Assembly: GCA_035384965.1 (NCBI GenBank)
Contig: DAOOJE010000007.1
Coordinates: 50,984 to 114,983 of the forward strand
Direction: 5' to 3'
Source of the DNA: JAAYVZ01 sp035384965
GTDB taxonomy: Bacteria; Acidobacteriota; Thermoanaerobaculia; Thermoanaerobaculales; Thermoanaerobaculaceae
Length of the DNA stretch: 64,000 bases
Shown: positions 53,599-62,000 of the stretch, in pieces
Position numbering within the stretch: the first letter of the stretch is position 1
How the letters are laid out: the number at the start of each line of letters is the position of its first letter
The notes under the pieces: model-generated
The model's database searches: none
Told to the model about the DNA's origin: nothing
The model's input: only the letters and a program-made list of their open reading frames with translations
Made by a program: the position numbers and the translations under genes

Positions 53599-54477
53599 AT
53601 GCGGCTCGCGGTTCTCACCGCCCGGCCCGAGCTGGCCATCCACGCCGAGCTCGTCGAGGCGGCGCACCGGCAGGGCCACGAGCTGGCGGTGGTGGACGCC
53701 CTGGGCGTGGCGGCGGCGATCTGCCCGGCGGCGTTGTGGCACGGGAGCGAGCCGCTCGACACCCGGGCCTGGAGCGCGGTTTTGCCGCGCGTCGGCAACT
53801 GGCGGCCCGACAGCGTGCTGGCGGTGCTCGAAGCGCTCGCCGCGGCGGGCGTGCCGTCGCTCAACGCGCCGGCGGCGGTCCGCAGCGGGCGGGATCACTG
53901 GCTGACCGTGGCGGGGCTGGCCGGGGCGGGGCTGCCGCACCCCGAGACCGTGGCGGGGGCCGAGCCCGAGAGCCTGGCGGCCGCGGCAGGGGCGGTGCTG
54001 GGCTTTCCGTGCGTGGTCAAGCAGCGGCGCTCGCGCCAGGGGGTGGGGGTCATCCGGTGCGGCAGCCAGGCCGAGCTGGAGGCGGTGCTCGACTCCCTGT
54101 GGCGGGTGGGCGACGAGGTGGTGGTGCAGCGCTTCTGTCCGCCCGGCGGGGTGAGCCGGCGGGTGCTGGTCCTGGAGGGCGAGGTGCTCGGCGCCACCGA
54201 GCACCGGGCCGTCCCGGGGGAGTTTCGCTCCAACGCGGCGCGGGGCGGCGCGGTCTCGGCGGTCGAGCTCCCCGCGCCCCAGGCCGAGCTGGCGAGGGCG
54301 GCGGCGGCGGCGGTGGGGCTCGGATTCGCCGGGGTCGACCTGCTGCCCGACGGCGACCGCTGGGTCGTGGGAGAGGTCAACCCCTCCCCCGGCTGGACGC
54401 ACTTCGCCGCCGCGACCGGCGTGCCGGTGGCGGCGCGCGTCGTGGCGGCGCTGGCGCGGCGAGGCGGGGCGAGGTGA
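53599..54477 (+). CDS. ATP-grasp enzyme, RimK-like
   Basis: This ATP-dependent carboxylate-amine ligase is 292 aa long. Residues 90-285 form an ATP-grasp fold: FPCVVKQRRSRQGVGVIRC with the nucleotide Lys, VVVQRFCPPGG, an acid block in FAGVDLLPDG and EVNPSPGWTHFA with the metal-binding Glu and Asn. The N-terminal 90 residues fit the pre-ATP-grasp domain of RimK/glutathione-synthetase relatives. Substrate is unknown; RimK-type proteins add amino acids to ribosomal protein S6 or to cofactors. The stop overlaps the methyltransferase start by GTGA. Confidence 0.88.
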   Translation: MRLAVLTARPELAIHAELVEAAHRQGHELAVVDALGVAAAICPAALWHGSEPLDTRAWSAVLPRVGNWRPDSVLAVLEALAAAGVPSLNAPAAVRSGRDHWLTVAGLAGAGLPHPETVAGAEPESLAAAAGAVLGFPCVVKQRRSRQGVGVIRCGSQAELEAVLDSLWRVGDEVVVQRFCPPGGVSRRVLVLEGEVLGATEHRAVPGEFRSNAARGGAVSAVELPAPQAELARAAAAAVGLGFAGVDLLPDGDRWVVGEVNPSPGWTHFAAATGVPVAARVVAALARRGGAR

Positions 54478-55649
54478 GCGACCCGTTCGCTCTCGCCGGG
54501 CGGGTCGTGCTCAAGCCGGGCCGCGAGCGGTCGGTGCTGCGGCGGCATCCCTGGGTGTACCGCGGCGCCCTGGCCGGCGCGCCGCCGAAAGGCGGGCCGG
54601 TGGAGGTTCTGGACAGCCGGGGCGGGCGCCTCGGGGTCGCGCTCCCAGGTAGCTCCGGCGGGTCGCTCGCGCTGCGCATGCTGGTGCTCGGTGCCGGCTC
54701 GTGGGACGAGGCCGAGCTCCAGGCTCGGATGGAGGCAGCGCTGGCGTTGCGGCGGCGCCTCGGCATCGCGAGCGACGCCTGGCGGCTCGTGCACGCCGAA
54801 GGCGACCACCTGCCGGGACTGGTCATCGACCGCTACGGACAGGCGGCGGTGATCGAGACGTTCGAGCCGTTCTGGGAGCCGTACCTGCCCTGGCTGGCGG
54901 CGTTCCTCACCCGCCAGCTCGGCGCGACGGTGGTGCTCCACCGCGGCGGCACGGTGCGGGGAAGCCCCGTGCGGGCGCTGGTGGGCGAGATCCCCGCCGA
55001 GCCGGTCACGATCCGCGAGGGCAGCGTCCTCCACGCCGTGGACCTGCGCGGCGGGCAAAAGACTGGGTTCTTCCTCGACCAGAGGGACAACCGGGCGAGG
55101 GTCGCCGCTCTTGCGGCGGGGCGGTCGCTGCTCAACCTCTTTTCCTACAGCGGTGGCTTTGCGGTGGCCGCCCTGATGGCGGGGGCGCGGCAGGCCGTCA
55201 ACGTCGACGAGTCGGCCTCCGCCCTGGCGCTGGCGCGGGCGAGCTACCGCCTCAACGGCCTCGTTGCCGAGGAGACAGGGTTCGTGTGCGCCGACGCCTT
55301 CGCCGAAACCCGCCGGATGGTGGTGGCCGGGGCGCGGTTCGACCTCGTGGTCGTGGACCCGCCGGCGTTCGTGCGGCGGCGAGAAGACCTCGCAGCCGGC
55401 CTGCGTGGCTACCGCGACATCAACCTCCAGGCACTGCGGCTTTCCGCGCCCGGTGGGCTGCTGCTGAGCTGCTCGTGCTCCGCCCTCGTCGACGAGGCGG
55501 GCCTGCTGGGGGCGCTGCAGGCCGCAGCGCTCGACGTCGGCCGGCGGGTCCGCGTGCTCGAGCGGCGCGGGGCGGCGCCCGACCACCCCCTCTCCCTGCA
55601 CTGCCTGGAGAGCCGCCACCTCCAGGCCTGGCTCTGTGCGGTAGAATGA
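54474..55649 (+). CDS. RlmI-type 23S rRNA (cytosine) methyltransferase family protein
   Basis: This SAM-dependent methyltransferase has an N-terminal PUA-like domain (VVLKPGRERSVLRRHPWVYRGAL) and a C-terminal Rossmann fold. Landmarks are HAVDLRGGQKTGFFLDQRDNR, LLNLFSYSGGFAVAALMAGA, NVDESASALALA, the catalytic-loop-like VVDPPAFVRRREDL and LLLSCSCSALVDE. It matches the RlmI/YccW and PF10672 group, which methylates C1962 of 23S rRNA in E. coli. Length 391 aa is normal. GTG 54474 overlaps the ATP-grasp stop. Confidence 0.88.
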   Translation: MSDPFALAGRVVLKPGRERSVLRRHPWVYRGALAGAPPKGGPVEVLDSRGGRLGVALPGSSGGSLALRMLVLGAGSWDEAELQARMEAALALRRRLGIASDAWRLVHAEGDHLPGLVIDRYGQAAVIETFEPFWEPYLPWLAAFLTRQLGATVVLHRGGTVRGSPVRALVGEIPAEPVTIREGSVLHAVDLRGGQKTGFFLDQRDNRARVAALAAGRSLLNLFSYSGGFAVAALMAGARQAVNVDESASALALARASYRLNGLVAEETGFVCADAFAETRRMVVAGARFDLVVVDPPAFVRRREDLAAGLRGYRDINLQALRLSAPGGLLLSCSCSALVDEAGLLGALQAAALDVGRRVRVLERRGAAPDHPLSLHCLESRHLQAWLCAVE

Positions 55650-55825
55650 GGGTGTCGCAGCGCGGAGGGAAGGCAGGAGTGGGCTCTCGCCGAGCGGGCC
55701 ACCCCGCCGACCCGGCCGGAAGGGGTGTTCCCGAATGTCGCAGCCCCCGCGTCGTGCGGCAGGGGAGGCAGCATGGAGCGGAGTCGATCTCCTGCAAGTA
55801 CAGTCGAAATAGAACGTTGCGAGTC

Positions 55826-55841
55826 TGGCAGAAGTCTTGCA
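55826..55841 (+). promoter_or_regulatory. Possible sigma-54 (-24/-12) promoter upstream of the minor pilin operon
   Basis: TGGCAGAAGTCTTGCA has the GG and GC pairs of a sigma-54 promoter 12 bases apart with TTGCA at -12; the C of TGGCAC is replaced by G. Pilin genes are often under sigma-54. However, transcription would begin at about 55851, only a few bases before the GTG start, so the start may be leaderless or the match may be chance. Confidence 0.45.
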
Positions 55842-55853
55842 AAAGGAGTGCGC

Positions 55854-56441
55854 GTGTGTGGTGCGTCCGGCGTCCGATGGGGGTCCAGGCAGGCGGGTTT
55901 CACCGTCGCCGAAGCTCTCATTGCGGTCATGCTCATCGGGCTTATCGCAACGATGTTCATACCCTACGTCGTCCAGTACTCGCAGCGCGCGCGAGCCGAG
56001 GGGAGCGCTCACGAGATCAGGAACTTCATTGTGCAGGCGCAGCCGCTCATGCTGGGCACGAGCAGCAGGGTCACTGTCGCCGTCAGGCAGGAATCGGGGC
56101 GGTGGGTCGTGACCATGACCTCCGACGTGCCGCCCGCCGCCGGCTCGCCGCTGGCGGAGATGCCGAAGCGGTTCGAGCTGCCGGAGTACATGGTGCTCGA
56201 CGGGCTTTCCCTGGGGGCCGGCGACTGGCCGCAGCAGGGCGGCAGCTACGTGCTGGTGTGCGACACGCTCGGCCGCACCCTCGACCCGACCCAGGCGCCG
56301 CCGGCCATGATCGCCTCCCAGAGGACCTTGCGCTTCACCCACCGCAGAACCGTCGAGGGTTACCTGCAGCCCCGGAACGTGTGGGAGATCCGCGTGAGCC
56401 CGCTGTGGAACGTCTCCGTCGAGCGAAGGAGGGTGCCGTGA
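55854..56441 (+). CDS. Type IV pilus minor pilin (FimU/GspH-like), 195 aa
   Basis: This is a prepilin with the type III signal: a short basic leader ending RQAG, then the processed sequence FTVAEALIAVMLIGLIATMFI with Glu at position +5. About 20 hydrophobic residues form the N-terminal helix; the rest is a globular domain with two Cys. GTG 55854 is chosen because AAAGGAG lies 5 bases upstream and it gives the usual short leader; an ATG at 55773 gives a longer, atypical one. It overlaps the next pilin gene (GTGA) and leads the cluster of minor pilins that together cap the pilus and promote assembly. Confidence 0.88.
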   Translation: MCGASGVRWGSRQAGFTVAEALIAVMLIGLIATMFIPYVVQYSQRARAEGSAHEIRNFIVQAQPLMLGTSSRVTVAVRQESGRWVVTMTSDVPPAAGSPLAEMPKRFELPEYMVLDGLSLGAGDWPQQGGSYVLVCDTLGRTLDPTQAPPAMIASQRTLRFTHRRTVEGYLQPRNVWEIRVSPLWNVSVERRRVP

Positions 56442-56953
56442 CCTTGCCGATGCTGCTGCCGTCCCGACGGGGCCGGCGCCGGAGAACGAAGGGCGCCCAG
56501 CGCGGCCTGACGTTGGCCGAGATCCTCGTCGCGTTCTTTCTGCTGTTCGTCGTGACACTGTCGGTGCTCGAGATGCTCTCGCTGGCGTACGCGGTCAACC
56601 GCGGCGCCGAGATGCGCACCGAGCTGACGTACAAGGCGCAGCAGGTGGTGGAGCAAATCCAGATGCAGCGAGCCATGGGCGTCGCGCACGCGTGCTGTCC
56701 CATCGCGTCCGGAACCGATTTCACGCTGCCCGGCCCGACAGCGGGCTGTGACGTGTACTGGGGGCGGGGCGGCGCCAACATCGTCAGCTCCGACGACCGG
56801 TTCGAGATCCGCTACCGCGTGGATCCGGGCGGCGAGGGCCGCCTGACGCTGACGGTGGAGGCCGCTCCGCGGCAGACCTCAGGACGGCGCTACCTGGCGG
56901 ATGTGGGCGGGGTGGCGGCAGGAAGGGTGGTGCGGTATGTGGCGCGCATCTGA
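56438..56953 (+). CDS. Type IV pilus minor pilin, PilV/GspI-like
   Basis: This prepilin is 171 aa. The leader is long and Arg-rich (PSRRGRRRRTKGAQRG), then the conserved LTLAEILVAFFLLFVVTLSVLEML with Glu at +5. A Cys pair CCPIASG and an IVSSDDRFEIRYRV segment fill the globular domain. By order (second of four) and size it is PilV-like, but pilins are too variable for a firm name. GTG 56438 overlaps the previous stop; its end overlaps the next gene by 17 bases. Confidence 0.85.
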   Translation: MTLPMLLPSRRGRRRRTKGAQRGLTLAEILVAFFLLFVVTLSVLEMLSLAYAVNRGAEMRTELTYKAQQVVEQIQMQRAMGVAHACCPIASGTDFTLPGPTAGCDVYWGRGGANIVSSDDRFEIRYRVDPGGEGRLTLTVEAAPRQTSGRRYLADVGGVAAGRVVRYVARI

Positions 56954-58244
56954 ACGCAACGCCCGCCCGCCGGCGGCAGCGGCCGGGTTCTCGCTGGTCG
57001 AGCTGCTGGTCGTGCTGATGATGCTGGGGATGATCCTCATGGTGGTGGGGCAGCTCTTCTTCCCCATGCGCACCGCCGCGGAGCGTCAGCGGCTCGATGT
57101 CGAGGCGCGGCAGACCGCTCGCGCCGCGGCCGACTACCTCGCCTTCTCGCTGCGGGGGGCCACCGACGCCAACCCTCTCTCCACCGTCCGAAACCCGATG
57201 GCGGTGCTGACCTGGGTCGTGGGCAAGAAACCGGGCAACAGAGACTTCCCCGGATGCCCGGGCGATGGCGATTGCGTCCAGGTGTCGTTCAACAACGTGG
57301 CCAACCCGGCGCTGGCGGACCTCGGCACCGACATCATCACCGTGGGCCAACTCGACGAGCCGTTCGCGTCGCTCAGCGCCCGCTGGCCGGGCTTCACGAG
57401 CGGTGCCAACGCCCATTTCTTTTTCGACCTGGGGTGCCCGTCCGACGACGACAACCTCGCGCGGTTCAAGCAGCTCACGGGCTTCGACGCAGGCACGGGC
57501 TGGTCCAAGCCGATCCTTTTTGTCGACGAGGACGGAAACAGTGTCTTCGGCCAAATCACCGATTACAAGGACGGCCAGAACGCCACCTCGTGCTCGGCGC
57601 CGGATCCCACCAAGTGCGAGGATGTCGATCACAACATCCGGCCGTGCTTGTGGATTGTTTTTTCCCCCAACGATCAAACGGTCAACATCCCCGGAGGACA
57701 CCGCGATTTGTGCTCGGCGACCGACTGCGACAAGTACCTCCTTGGAGGAGTGACGTTCCGCTCCTTCCGGGTGTGCGACGGGTGGCTGCAGCAGAAAAAC
57801 GGCATCTTCGACCCGGTCGCCGACGCCAACTGCGGCGGCAACACCGCGGGCTGGACCTCGCTGCTGCCCAACGTCGAGGACCTGCAGGTCGCGTACGTCT
57901 TCACGAACGGCCAGATCATGAACACGGCGACGGACAGCCTGGCGGCGCAACCAGCGGCAGGCGGCTGCGTCACCGACCCCTCGGGCGTGCCGTGCCAGGG
58001 CCTTCACAACGACGCCGCGGCGGCGTTCGACGTGACCAGAATCATCGGGTTCCGCATCACGGTCGTCGGACGCTCCGGGGCCGAGCTGCCGCTGGCGGTC
58101 GCGCGGGTCGGCCGGCTTCCGGCCGAGGACCACGTCAATCTCACCGAGTCGCGAGTCAACGTCCCGGCGTCGCCCGACCGCCACCTCCGCTACCTCGTGT
58201 CGGCCAACGCGTTGCTCCGGAACCGGATTCCGGACGGGTTCTAG
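56937..58244 (+). CDS. Type IV pilus minor pilin, PilW-like, 435 aa
   Basis: This prepilin has a leader MWRASERNARPPAAAAG and the processed N-terminus FSLVELLVVLMMLGMILMVV with Glu at +5. The globular domain is large, with about ten Cys (DFPGCPGDGDCVQV, LGCPSDDDN, SCSAPDPTKCED, LCSATDCDKY, CVTDPSGVPCQG) likely forming disulfides. Length and place fit PilW. ATG 56937 is the start, with GGAAGG about ten bases upstream. Confidence 0.87.
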   Translation: MWRASERNARPPAAAAGFSLVELLVVLMMLGMILMVVGQLFFPMRTAAERQRLDVEARQTARAAADYLAFSLRGATDANPLSTVRNPMAVLTWVVGKKPGNRDFPGCPGDGDCVQVSFNNVANPALADLGTDIITVGQLDEPFASLSARWPGFTSGANAHFFFDLGCPSDDDNLARFKQLTGFDAGTGWSKPILFVDEDGNSVFGQITDYKDGQNATSCSAPDPTKCEDVDHNIRPCLWIVFSPNDQTVNIPGGHRDLCSATDCDKYLLGGVTFRSFRVCDGWLQQKNGIFDPVADANCGGNTAGWTSLLPNVEDLQVAYVFTNGQIMNTATDSLAAQPAAGGCVTDPSGVPCQGLHNDAAAAFDVTRIIGFRITVVGRSGAELPLAVARVGRLPAEDHVNLTESRVNVPASPDRHLRYLVSANALLRNRIPDGF

Positions 58245-58255
58245 GGGGGGCAGGA

Positions 58256-58954
58256 ATGAGAATCCGAAAGCGGGCACAGCAAGGTGTGGCGCTGGTCACG
58301 GTCGTGCTCCTGCTCCTCGTCCTGACTGTGCTGGGAGTCGTCGCGACATACCTCATGACCCAGGAAGACCGGCTCTCCTCCCGCCAGGAGCTGAGCAAGG
58401 AGGCGTTCTACGCCGCCGAGGCCGGGCTTCGCCACGGCGAGAGGGTTCTCGGCGGGTTTGGGGTCCCGACTGCCCAGCAAGTCACGACGTGGCTCCAGAA
58501 CCAGAGCACCGTGAGCTGTCCGGCTACAAGTCCGCCGATCCCGGTGCATCCGCCGGTCGGGCGCGACCCGAACAACTGGACGACCGCGACGCTCGGGACC
58601 TATCTCCAGGACGGCGGTCTGGAGGTCGCCAACCGCGAGCTGCCGCTCGCGGTTCCCTCCGGTATCAATCCGAACCGGAGGGTGTACTACTCGCTGTATG
58701 TTCGGAACAACCCCGAGGATCTCGGCAACCTCACCGACCCGGTCACGAACCAGGCGCCGGACCTGCGCATACGGCTGGTCTCGGTGGGGTTCGTCACCGA
58801 CGGCGAGGGCGTGGCCGGGGGCCGGGCGAGCGTGCTGGCGGTGCGGATGCTCGAGGAAGAGCTGTCGTGGGGCACCTCGCTCCGGGATCGCAGCTCGCAG
58901 GTCATCAAGGATTCCGGAGGCACCGGCTCCGGGTTGTGGAGCGGGATCCGGTGA
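58256..58954 (+). CDS. Type IV pilus assembly protein, PilX-like, 232 aa
   Basis: This has the PilX N-terminal pattern: a short basic leader RKRAQQG, then VALVTVVLLLLVLTVLGVVATYLM, and the SKEAFYAAEAGLRHGER segment typical of PilX proteins. The globular part carries no clear Cys pair. ATG 58256 follows GGGGGGCAGGA. It precedes PilY1, with which PilX and the minor pilins form the tip complex in known systems. Confidence 0.85.
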   Translation: MRIRKRAQQGVALVTVVLLLLVLTVLGVVATYLMTQEDRLSSRQELSKEAFYAAEAGLRHGERVLGGFGVPTAQQVTTWLQNQSTVSCPATSPPIPVHPPVGRDPNNWTTATLGTYLQDGGLEVANRELPLAVPSGINPNRRVYYSLYVRNNPEDLGNLTDPVTNQAPDLRIRLVSVGFVTDGEGVAGGRASVLAVRMLEEELSWGTSLRDRSSQVIKDSGGTGSGLWSGIR

Positions 58955-59015
58955 GGCAGGACGGCGGGGAAGAGGCGGTGTTTCGGGCCGTGCTCCCCGC
59001 CCCGAGGAGGTTGGC

Positions 59016-62000
59016 ATGAAACCGAGAGGCACGAAGTGGTTGCGCATCGCGGCGGGGCTCCCCGTCGCCGCCTCGCTGGCCGTTGCGACGTGGGTCGCGG
59101 CGGCGATCCAGCCCAACGAGAAGTACGACCTCATGCGCCAGATCACGACCCAGCAGGTGAAGCCGAACCTCCTCATCGTGCTCGACATCTCCGGCTCGAT
59201 GATCCAGGACGTCTACGGCTCGCCGGTGGGCGTGGACAGCACCGGCACCCAGCCCGTCGCGAGGTGGGAGATGAGCCGGGCGCAGTGCGAGTGCGGCACC
59301 GCGGGCGACGGCCTTCTCGGCATGTACTACAAGGCCGGCGGCAGCCGACCCGAGCCGTTCGGAGGGGCGCCGCTGGGGGTGCGCAAGACCACTGCCGAAA
59401 GCGGCCCCACCTGGCTCGGGACCGGCCTCCACTATAACTGGGGCACCGGCTACCCGTCCGGCGTCGGGCTGACCGGCCCCGACGGGTGGGCGGTGCGTTG
59501 GGAGGGGTTCATCGAGCCGATCTACGCCGGCACCTACAGGCTGCGCACCGATTCCGACGACGGCATGCGTATCTTCATGAAGATCCCTTACGACTCCCCG
59601 ACCTGGACGCAGGTGAGCAACGCCTGGATCGACTCCGGCAGTGCGGTCGGCGAGACGGGCGACCTCCTCCTCGAGAGCTGCGTCCAGTACCCGATCCGCG
59701 TCGAATACTACGAGAACGGCGGCAACGCCTTCGCCAAGTTGAGCTGGTGGACGCCGGATGCGACGAGCTGGGAGGTCGTGCCCAACGACCGCCTCTTCGC
59801 GATCTCGCCCCCGCCCACCGCCACCCCGACGCCGACCCCGACGGCCACGCCCACCCCGACACAGACCCCGACGTTCACGCAGACGCCCACCCGGACCCAA
59901 ACTCCGACCAGGACGGCGACCAGGACCAGGACGGCGACCAGGACCAGGACGGCGACCAGGACCAGGACGGCGACCCGGACGATCACTCCAACGCGCACGA
60001 TCACTCCAACGCGCACGATCACCCGCACGCCCACGATCACCCGCACGCCCACGATCACCCGGACGCCCACGATCACCCGGACACCCACGATCACCCGGAC
60101 GCCCACCATCACCCCGACGCGGACCAACACCCAGCCGACCCCCACCCGGACCCGAACCGGGACGCCCACCAGCACCCGGACGATCACCCGGACCCCGACG
60201 CGGACCAACACCCAGCCGACTCCCACCCGGACCCGAACCGGGACGCCCACCAGCACCCGGACGATCACCCCGACGTCGCCGCCAACCGCCACCCGCACAC
60301 GGACCCCCACTCCGCCTCCGACCGCGACGCCGACCGTGACGCGCACGCCGACCGCGACCAGAACCGCGACTTCGACCGCCACCGCGACGCCGACCGCGAC
60401 TCGCACTCCCACCCCGACGCGGACCAAGGCCACGTACGGGCTCTCCAACGCGGGCGTGCTGCTTGCGGCCCCCGGAAGCTTCGGCTGCAAGCGGTGGACC
60501 TACACGCTGACCGTCGAGCAGCACCTGCCCAGCCGGATGGCCGTGGTGAAGAACGTGCTGGGCAGCGACCTCGAGGTCATCACCCCGTGGGAGCCGCCGG
60601 CGACGCTGGGGCCGTTGAGCGCCAGCTGGTCGGCCGGCACGGTGAGCGTCACGCCGTGGCAGCGCGTGGCGGTGCCGGACGGGACCGAGCCGGCCGGCTT
60701 CTACTGGCAGGGAGAGACCATCTACAAGCAGCGGTGGACCAAGACCTGGACCCTGGAGACCGCGACGGCGGTACCAGATCCCGGGCCTCCGCTCGCCGAT
60801 CCGGTGATCGACGCTTCCGGCCGCCCGCTCATCGGCAGCGGGGCGGAGACGCTGCAGCCGTTCCGGGTCATCGAGGACACCAGGGAGGAGATCAACTGGG
60901 GGCTCGTCGCTTACTCGACCAACATCATCGTCGACGACGCGAGGACGGTCCAGCTCGTGCAGGTGTGTGACACCACGGATTCCGACGACGTCACGAAGAT
61001 CCTCGCCTTCCTCCGGCCGCGGGCGGCCGGAGGGTCCGACGCCTACGAGGCTACGCCTTCCAAGAACGGCCTCGAGTTCGCGAACGGTCTCATGAAGGCC
61101 ACGGCAGTCGGGACGGCGGCCTCTACGGTTGGCGATTTCATCCCCTACCCGCTCGACGGGTCGACCTCGCTGACGCTCCCCCCCGACAGCAAACTGTTTT
61201 GCAATCGCATCTACGGCAACATCCTGGTGACCGACGGCGTGTCGAACGTCGGTAACCGAGACAACAAGAACTGGAAGGACCCCTGTCTGCCGTGCGTCGT
61301 GAACAGGGATCCCGGCTGTCCGGATGCCGGGCCCTCGCTCGACAGCTGCCCGGACAACTTCCGTCAGTATCCGGCGGGCGCGGCGGCCGAAGGCTGGGCG
61401 ATGAAGGTGGGAACCGACAACTACCACCTCAAGCTGCGCACCTGGGTCATCGGCATCTCCGAACTCGTGAGCCCGTGCGAGCTCAACCACACCGCGTACC
61501 GGGGCCGGACCGACGCGGCGGCGATCGACAGCGGGATGGACACGGCCGCCGACGAACGCCTGCCGGATCCCACCTTGAGCGACGAGGACGCCGCCGCCGC
61601 GGCTCGTCCGTTCGACAACGCCGCCGACCCGACCAATCCGTACTGCGAGCGCGGACCCGATGCCTGCGCCGACGGCGGGAGGCGGCCGTGCCGGGGCCAC
61701 TACGCCTACTTCGCGCAGAGCGCGGTGGCGCTTGCGGAAGCCTTGAAGACCATCGCGAGGAACACCGCCCCCGGCGACTACACGACCTCCGGCCCGACGA
61801 TCGGCACCGTTTCCGGGCTCTCGGCAGGCGTGGGACTGATCGCCTCCTCCCAGTTCCCGGGGTGGTACGGACACGTGTATGCCTACGACGTGGCGAAACC
61901 CAACAAGTGCGAAAGCGACGCCGACTGCAGCAACGGCGCCGTGTGCGAGCCGCTCGACCCGGCGAGCGGCATGACCGACAGGCTCTGTGGCCCGCCCGAC

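Noticed and set aside
59900..60275. Regular 18- and 81-base repeats resembling a CRISPR array
   Set aside because: They are in frame inside pilY1, have no unique spacers, and encode a continuous Thr/Pro tract.
59708..60490. Minus-strand open frame of Val/Arg/Gly repeats, 260 codons
   Set aside because: It is the mirror of the Thr/Pro repeat region of pilY1, with no ribosome-binding site or protein family signal.
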